Below are positions 58,725 to 64,000 of a stretch of 64,000 nt of DNA, in pieces (position 1 is the stretch's first letter; every line of letters begins with the position of its first letter). Position numbers and translations under genes: made by a program. The stretch lies in the NCBI RefSeq assembly GCF_037975245.1, contig NC_092568.1, positions 23,214,501 through 23,278,500 on the forward strand, read 5' to 3'. The DNA comes from Apostichopus japonicus (lineage: Eukaryota; Echinodermata; Holothuroidea; Aspidochirotida; Stichopodidae). The notes under the pieces were generated by a model, which had not been told where the DNA came from, made no database searches, and was given only the letters and a program-made list of their open reading frames with translations.

Positions 58725-58871
58725 TCAAAAACCTTCATTTTCTAACCATTTTATGACATCGTCTTTGAAAACTCCTTTGTAGAAAACCCTCTTTGCATAT
58801 TCATTTATCGTCATCCCCACCTCTGCTCCTTTCACCTCTTCCAAGTGTTCCAAGAGTTTATCCCCAAAAGT
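58725..58871 (-). CDS. MRPL49: MRPL49 terminal exon
   Basis: Acceptor TTGTGTTTCAG. Encodes 48 residues from TFGDKLLEHLEEV to WLENEGF and TGA at 58727-58725. No AATAAA was found close downstream on the minus strand, so the 3' end is undefined. Confidence 0.88.
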   Translation of the reverse strand, partial: TFGDKLLEHLEEVKGAEVGMTINEYAKRVFYKGVFKDDVIKWLENEGF

Positions 58872-60166
58872 CTGAAACACAAAAGATGTGTATGTGCAAA
58901 GACTGAAATCAAATATCATAAAATAAAATGATGTGATTCACAAAAACCAATTATGCTTTGATGGAAACCAGTTAATGCTTCCTCTTTCAATCAATCCTGA
59001 AAAAATTTTAGTCTCTACGATTGTTTTCAAAATCTGTTCATGACTGCATTATTGATTTAAACAGACAAAAATGTAATGACAACACTATATTTTCAACAGA
59101 GGCTGTTTTCAATGTTTACAGCCTTAAAATTTCCACTTTTATAATATTTTACATGCTTCAATAATATATAGTTTACCAAAGCTTCAAAATCTCAGCCCAC
59201 TGGTGCCAAAATTTGTAAATATATAATTTCTTTTTCCTAACATCCAAATTCGTAATATTGATCTTAGTTTGCTAGATTGCACAAAAAAAATTAATTTGTC
59301 TAATAAGCAAAACAATCCATCTTTGAAACACTGGTTTCATAACATTACCTCCAAAATTGTTCATGCTCTAAATCGTTTATATCGACATATAGATATTTTC
59401 AGTGACCATAGCGACAAATCATATATTTTTTTTGTCTATATTCCTGCTTGCCGTGCGGCCCAATGCCGCATACAGTAGAGACTACTTCAAATAAGCTGAT
59501 ACTTCATAATAAGCAAGTTCTATGCTAGAATTACACTCATTGTCAGCTGTACCACAATATATCGGGGCTACATTACCAGACAAATGTGTGTAAACTGTAA
59601 AACTCACCCAAATATCGCCATCAACATTTTTTACGATTGTCCAGATCTGATTTCCCCCATGCTTCTGTTGGATGCTAACTGGATGACTGTGGTATCTGGT
59701 TCTACGAACATGATATGGTAATCCTTCCGGAGATCCTGAAATGATGTAACAGAATCATTAAAACTAGCGTCCACACCAACGTGCAACTTGTGCAAAATTA
59801 CATACTCATACTTATGAAGGGAACTCAACTTGTGCTCATATTCATGCTGTCCTACACACAATACTAGCCGGACCATTATGAAATCAACATGCTTTCGGTC
59901 AGGACGAAAGCAGATATAAAAAAAAAAGACTAACCTTTTGGGGGTGACCACCCTGAAGGTGTAGGATACGAATCATGCTTTGGTGGTTCAGGTACCTCAA
60001 GAGATGGTATCAATCTCTCAACGTATTTGAAATCTTCCTTTGATTCCAAATATTTTGTTCTTTCTTCTGATTCATCTACCAAGTCAGTTTTGCTATTATA
60101 AAATTCTTGATGCCAGGTAGTTGAACTCCATACAATGGGTAGGGATCTTGTTTGTATTGCTTGTAA
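58725..60166 (-). CDS. MRPL49: Mitochondrial ribosomal protein mL49 (MRPL49), 5' incomplete
   Basis: Three spliced minus-strand exons (60166-59935, 59735-59608, 58871-58725) join in frame to 168 residues plus stop. Contains YVERLIPSLEVPEPPKH, YPTPSGWSPPKG, LPYHVRRTRYHSHPV and NQIWTIVKNVDGDIW, then a C-terminal segment ending VIKWLENEGF. This is the mL49 family pattern (PTPSGWxPP, LPYxVRRxR, GDIW, C-terminal GF). Human MRPL49 has 166 residues, so only a short N-terminal exon, carrying the start and mitochondrial targeting sequence, is missing; I could not place it. Product: a protein of the large mitoribosomal subunit. Convergent to spectrin. Confidence 0.9.
59608..59735 (-). CDS. MRPL49: MRPL49 middle exon
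   Basis: Acceptor CATCATTTCAG, donor TGG|GTGAGT. Completes a glycine codon, then SPEGLPYHVRRTRYHSHPVS through DGDIW; phase 0 out. Confidence 0.9.
59935..60166 (-). CDS. MRPL49: MRPL49 exon (N-proximal)
   Basis: Acceptor TTTTCATCTGTTCACAG before 60166; donor AAAAG|GTTAGT after 59935, phase 1 out. Encodes 77 residues from LQAIQTRSLP to SGWSPPK. Confidence 0.88.
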
Positions 60167-60575
60167 CTGTGAACAGATGAAAACACTTCTAAGTATAAGT
60201 TTTAAATGACACACTGTTCCCCAGTTTTAGATAGTTTCTGGTATACTGTACTGCACAAAGATAAGTCAGGCATAGAGATTTTGCAAATGGCATACTGTAC
60301 CATATGAATTCAATTTAGAATACACAATATAAAAAAGAAAGCCATTTCAAGACTGACAGTCTGGCGTTTGGCACTATTTGTGTACGTTTATTAAGTGAGT
60401 CCATATTTTTGCCACAACATGAAGTAAAATATGCTTTTAATATATTTCCAAAACTTAGGTTGAAATCATAGTAATCTTTGTTTGTGCCAAATTACTATGG
60501 TCAGCTCAACTGTTGCAAGTATTTTGGTGTCCATAGCATATAGTATAGATAATGAATTTTTTAAATAAAATTCAG
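60167..60575. other. Upstream of the MRPL49 N-proximal exon; nothing recognised
   Basis: MRPL49 intron sequence on the minus strand and upstream of the unidentified + strand ORF. No motif or repeat identified. Confidence 0.6.
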
Positions 60576-61081
60576 AGGTGAGACAAGTACAAATTTTCGC
60601 AGCCAGTAAGAAGCGACTTTATAAATGTAATGAACTTAATTCCAAGTTACATTCAAAGGAGAGGACTGTTGTACAAGGAAAAAGTAACATGGAACACGGG
60701 TACAGTCAAGTTGCATTTCCCTGGACCCTAAATACAAAATTACACAACATTCGCGGATCTGGTATGGATACATCAAACAACGGAAGATATCATGAAAACC
60801 ATGCGTTAAAGTTATTAATTTATCGGAATAATGAAGAAGTGAAACTCAGACAAGATACCTGTGATGATAAAATAGCATCATATTTCGGCAAAACGTATCT
60901 TGAAACTGCGTTGGAAAGCGTTCGTGCAAACAGAGCCATTTTCATCTCATCGGGGAATGTACGTTCTGGTTACTTAAGTTCGGACATGTCGAGGGTTTGG
61001 TACGATAGCACAATATCAAAAACCATTCACTTTAGGTCGGATTACTATATCGGAGTGTACAAGGTTCCATACCCTTATTAA
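60576..61081 (+). CDS. Unidentified ORF or terminal exon
   Basis: A long open frame ends TAA at 61081. The first in-frame ATG is at 60689, giving 130 residues (MEHGYSQVAFPWTLNTKLHN through IGVYKVPYPY). The frame is open upstream to an acceptor-like AAATTCAG before 60576, so it may be a last exon. Rich in Arg, Tyr, Asn and Ser with several CpGs, unlike its flanks. The short Tyr/Trp/Asn-rich style recalls small ciliary microtubule-inner proteins, but I cannot assign a family. Confidence 0.4.
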
Positions 61082-63167
61082 AGTCTGTATCAATCCGCCC
61101 GAGTGAATAGTGCAACAAGGAGCAGGGGAACATCTCTTTTGAGATGTTACAATTAAGATCTGTTTTTTTTGGGGGGGGGGGGCTGCATTTTGTAGAGCAT
61201 GAATGGAAGTACATGCGGTGTCAAAATTGTGTCGACTGAGGCAATTTTAGACCACTTTAGGCCTCCCTGAGCAGAGTACGAAAATTGTTTACTGAGTGAA
61301 GAGATTTTGTTAACAAGTGTCAACAAATTCAGGCTCTGATAGCAAAAAATCTGCATGCTTATGATACGGTAAATTGATGATGCCATACATGGCCAACTTG
61401 TCAGCTATCCAGTGATGGAAAGCATTTAGCTAGTGAGAACTTCTACTTCTACTGGACTTCGAGACCACATTACTTTTATGATTTTAGTCTGTAAGTCAAT
61501 GGGGCTTAGTATATAGTAGATACTCAAGTATCACATTATTTGCACTGCATATATCTTCTCTACTTCTTTCTTTCAATTATCCAGTTTAGAGTCTTTTTTC
61601 CAATTACTGGTTGGATGGCAATCTCACTTTCCAGCAGTACTAATTAGTACACTAATGTCCAACAACACCATATACGTATTGTCCACTTTCTTCTCCACCT
61701 GTGTCCAGTGTTCACAAGTTCTAGTATCATCATTTGACAAACACTTGGTACAAATGTTCCCTTTAAGTTTATTTCTGTTTTTTGTTTTGTTTTTCTCTGG
61801 CCCGAAAAAAAAGGAGAACTGATAGATAAGTCTTTAAAGCAATAAGATTCGTTATGCTTGTTATGGGATTTCCCATAATTTTATTGTAAACAAAACACAT
61901 TATTATTCAAAAATGGATATACAAGCTGTGAACACAAATATTATGAAAAGAACAATTACTTTTTAAGTTTGTTAATAAAGAAACTCTGATATATAATATA
62001 GTAACTATCAACATAATTCCATACAACTATTTTTTCCCCATTGTCAATATGTGTCCAAATTGACTTGAAGATTAATACTCCTTTCTTAGTCATGTCCATC
62101 CATGTTACAGTTATTTCTAAACTTAAACCAAATTACGGGCGGCTTGTTTTCCTGACTGTCAATGTAACAGTATGAATGAAGAGGGGAAAATACTGTTTAT
62201 TAAGAAACAGACACATTGCAGAAGTAAAACAAAAGCAAGGCTAACAAAAGTGAGGCGGATATTCAAGTATATATATAAATTTTTCAATATGCATGTTTGT
62301 AGGGAAATTATTCTAACTTCCAGTGAAAATTACTTAGATACATAATATTTTATTGCAGTCTAGTATAGATCATTAGATCAGTTAGGTAGATCATTTGCTC
62401 TTTCCCTGTTTTTTTTATTTTACTTTTCCCTTCATAATTTGCCAAGCCTCATGATCCACACTTTTCCACACTATTACGATCTCTTAACAAGCTCTGGTTC
62501 ATATTTTACTTAATGGGCAACTTGGTTGAGATGTACAAAATATTTTCAAATTTTTTTTTTTTTTAAATCTTCGTGTTTAAAATACCCTCTAACAATGTCA
62601 TAATCTAAAAGTATGCTTCATTATGATATTTCAGGGTATAAAGTAAACTGAAATCCTTCATGTGTCTTAACACACACACACAACTGAAAAAGTAGAAATG
62701 CTACTATATAGGCTAAGATGAGTTTTCTTAATTATTAAAGAAAGTAGACTTAAAGCAACAACACTGAAGATATGTATTCTGAGTCCCAAAATGTGACCAT
62801 TTTATGTATCTAACATAAAAAAAAAATTGAACAAAAACAAACATAACCTTCACAAAATGACCATCATTTTGGGGAAAGGTATTTTGTTTTGTAATAAACT
62901 GAGGATACCAAACACACCTTTCTCGTATCTTCTTTACAGCCCTATTAAAGTGAATTAACAATATAATCATAACCTGCAAAATAATTCCCTGGTTTTAAGT
63001 GCAAATTTTATCAGTATGATTTCTATAACTGGAAAATACTATCTATTATGCTTTACTTCTTTTTTCTTTTCTTTTATCATATTTTTGTGTTAATATTCCG
63101 AGTTTGGTAATAGCATGATTTCTTGTAGAGGCATGAAATCCTGACCGCTCCATTTAACAACTTATTC
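61082..63167. other. AT-rich region without a recognised gene
   Basis: Contains a 12-G run at 61171-61182, a poly-T tract near 62553 and an AATAAA near 61975 that could serve the + strand ORF. No coding signal I trust. Confidence 0.6.
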
Positions 63168-63311
63168 TCAAGAGGATGGCTGTACTCCAAGTTTCTCTCC
63201 AACTGGTGGGAAGTATAGTTTCTTCTTGAGGGTAGATTTGAATTCACAGGTTTGTAGTACAACCACTCCATCACCAATCCTGCCTTTCCTTTCGCCAACT
63301 TGCTTATTCAC
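63168..63311 (-). CDS. Terminal exon of an unidentified minus-strand gene
   Basis: Acceptor TGCTTGATCCAG precedes GTGAATAAG at 63311. The exon encodes VNKQVGERKGRIGDGVVVLQ, then TCEFKSTLKKKLYFPPVGEK and ends GVQPSS with TGA at 63170-63168. Composition is clearly protein-like and basic. Upstream exons lie toward or beyond the right edge. Family not recognised. Confidence 0.5.
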   Translation of the reverse strand: MNKQVGERKGRIGDGVVVLQTCEFKSTLKKKLYFPPVGEKLGVQPSS

Positions 63312-64000
63312 CTGGATCAAGCAAAAAACAGCAACACAAATTAGTAAAGACACTCTCGCACATCACAGACAGTTGTACATCTCCAGATACCTTATTAAAA
63401 ATGCATAGATCATTGCATCAACTTCTCTTTCAAATGCAGTCCTCCAAGTAATTAAGGTCCAAATATGAGCACTGTATTTGGATTTGTTACATTGGCATAC
63501 ATGTATGGCCTCATTTTGAACTTGACACACCAAACTAAACAATGTCATAGCGCACCTCTGTGTCGTTACTAACTTCCTTTGCATTTTCAATATGCACACG
63601 TTGTCACTATCCACCCAAACATTCCTACTATTTTCACCTGCATGCCAGAATGGAAAATTCATCTGTAATACTACTTCAGTTAAATCACCTAAGGGATGAG
63701 GTGTTACATTTCATCGCTTATAATGCCACCACCTTGAACCAATGGTTCCAAATTTAATGCTGCTGCTTATACGTCTTCCTCTTCTTTAGCATTAGTCTTT
63801 ATCCCAAGAGTTGGATTAAGATATTTATGAAAATCCCAAGCAATAAACTCTTATCAAATTTTCCAGCATTCCAAAGACAAAATAACTCTCAAACATGGCA
63901 TAATTGTCAGCAGGCTTTTATACTCTTTACCCCTTTCCCTTCCTATTCTACTTTTGAATTGTGGAGATCATTAAATGAGATAATGATGATTCATGTGAAA
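63312..64000. other. Right edge, probable intron of the minus-strand gene
   Basis: AT-rich with short open frames but no exon that I can support. Confidence 0.5.

Noticed and set aside
61032-61214. Minus-strand frame starting MFPCSLLHYSLGRI as a possible MRPL49 first exon
   Set aside because: No donor in the right phase and it overlaps the + strand ORF; the MRPL49 start remains unplaced.
1-64000. tRNA, rRNA, CRISPR arrays, operons
   Set aside because: None seen; the window is animal genomic DNA with intron-rich genes.

Overview
This is eukaryotic genomic DNA from an animal: AT-rich, with GT-AG introns, microsatellites, minisatellites and small transposon remnants. It is dominated by one very long gene on the + strand. 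Coding exons running from 6514 to 54343 give an uninterrupted beta-spectrin of 2336 residues. I could chain 39 coding exons (7011 nt including the stop) with every splice phase agreeing. The protein has two calponin-homology (CH) domains, about 17 spectrin repeats including the ankyrin-binding region, a tetramerisation repeat, a PH domain and a basic tail. It reads much closer to the vertebrate non-erythroid beta-spectrins (SPTBN1-like) than to the giant beta-heavy type. Together with the base composition and repeat style this suggests an invertebrate deuterostome, perhaps an echinoderm such as a sea cucumber. The species assignment is inference only.

Layout: 1-6493 is upstream and 5' non-coding sequence with a 331-bp hAT-like MITE (1903-2233) and a possible decayed leucine-rich-repeat fragment. 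6494-54343 is the spectrin gene, with large introns 1, 2, 4, 13 and 15. 54344 to about 55270 is its 3' UTR region. 55270-58724 is mostly non-coding with tandem duplications. 58725-60166 (minus) holds the last three exons of mitochondrial ribosomal protein mL49 (MRPL49), convergent with spectrin. 60576-61081 (+) holds an unidentified ORF. 63168-63311 (minus) is the terminal exon of an unidentified gene entering from the right edge.

The most interesting layer lies in the spectrin introns. Several very short, phase-matched candidate exons sit between good splice sites: a 60-nt cassette before CH1 (8167-8226); two microexons (21 and 33 nt) that would each insert acidic/aromatic peptides at the same point of CH1 (12401-12421, 14494-14526); a 27-nt one inserting a basic RRSS motif into CH2 (20559-20585); a 30-nt one followed at once by a UGCAUG (RBFOX-type) element (29405-29434); and a 15-nt one (32961-32975). 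If real, they form an undescribed splicing programme tuning the actin-binding domain and one spectrin repeat. None can be proven without transcripts.

The introns also carry two copies of one MITE with perfect 6-bp target duplications, a 134-bp insertion with a hammerhead-ribozyme-like core between 13-bp direct repeats, and four minisatellites. One of these is an 18 x 35-bp array with no net length change and a visible three-unit higher-order pattern.
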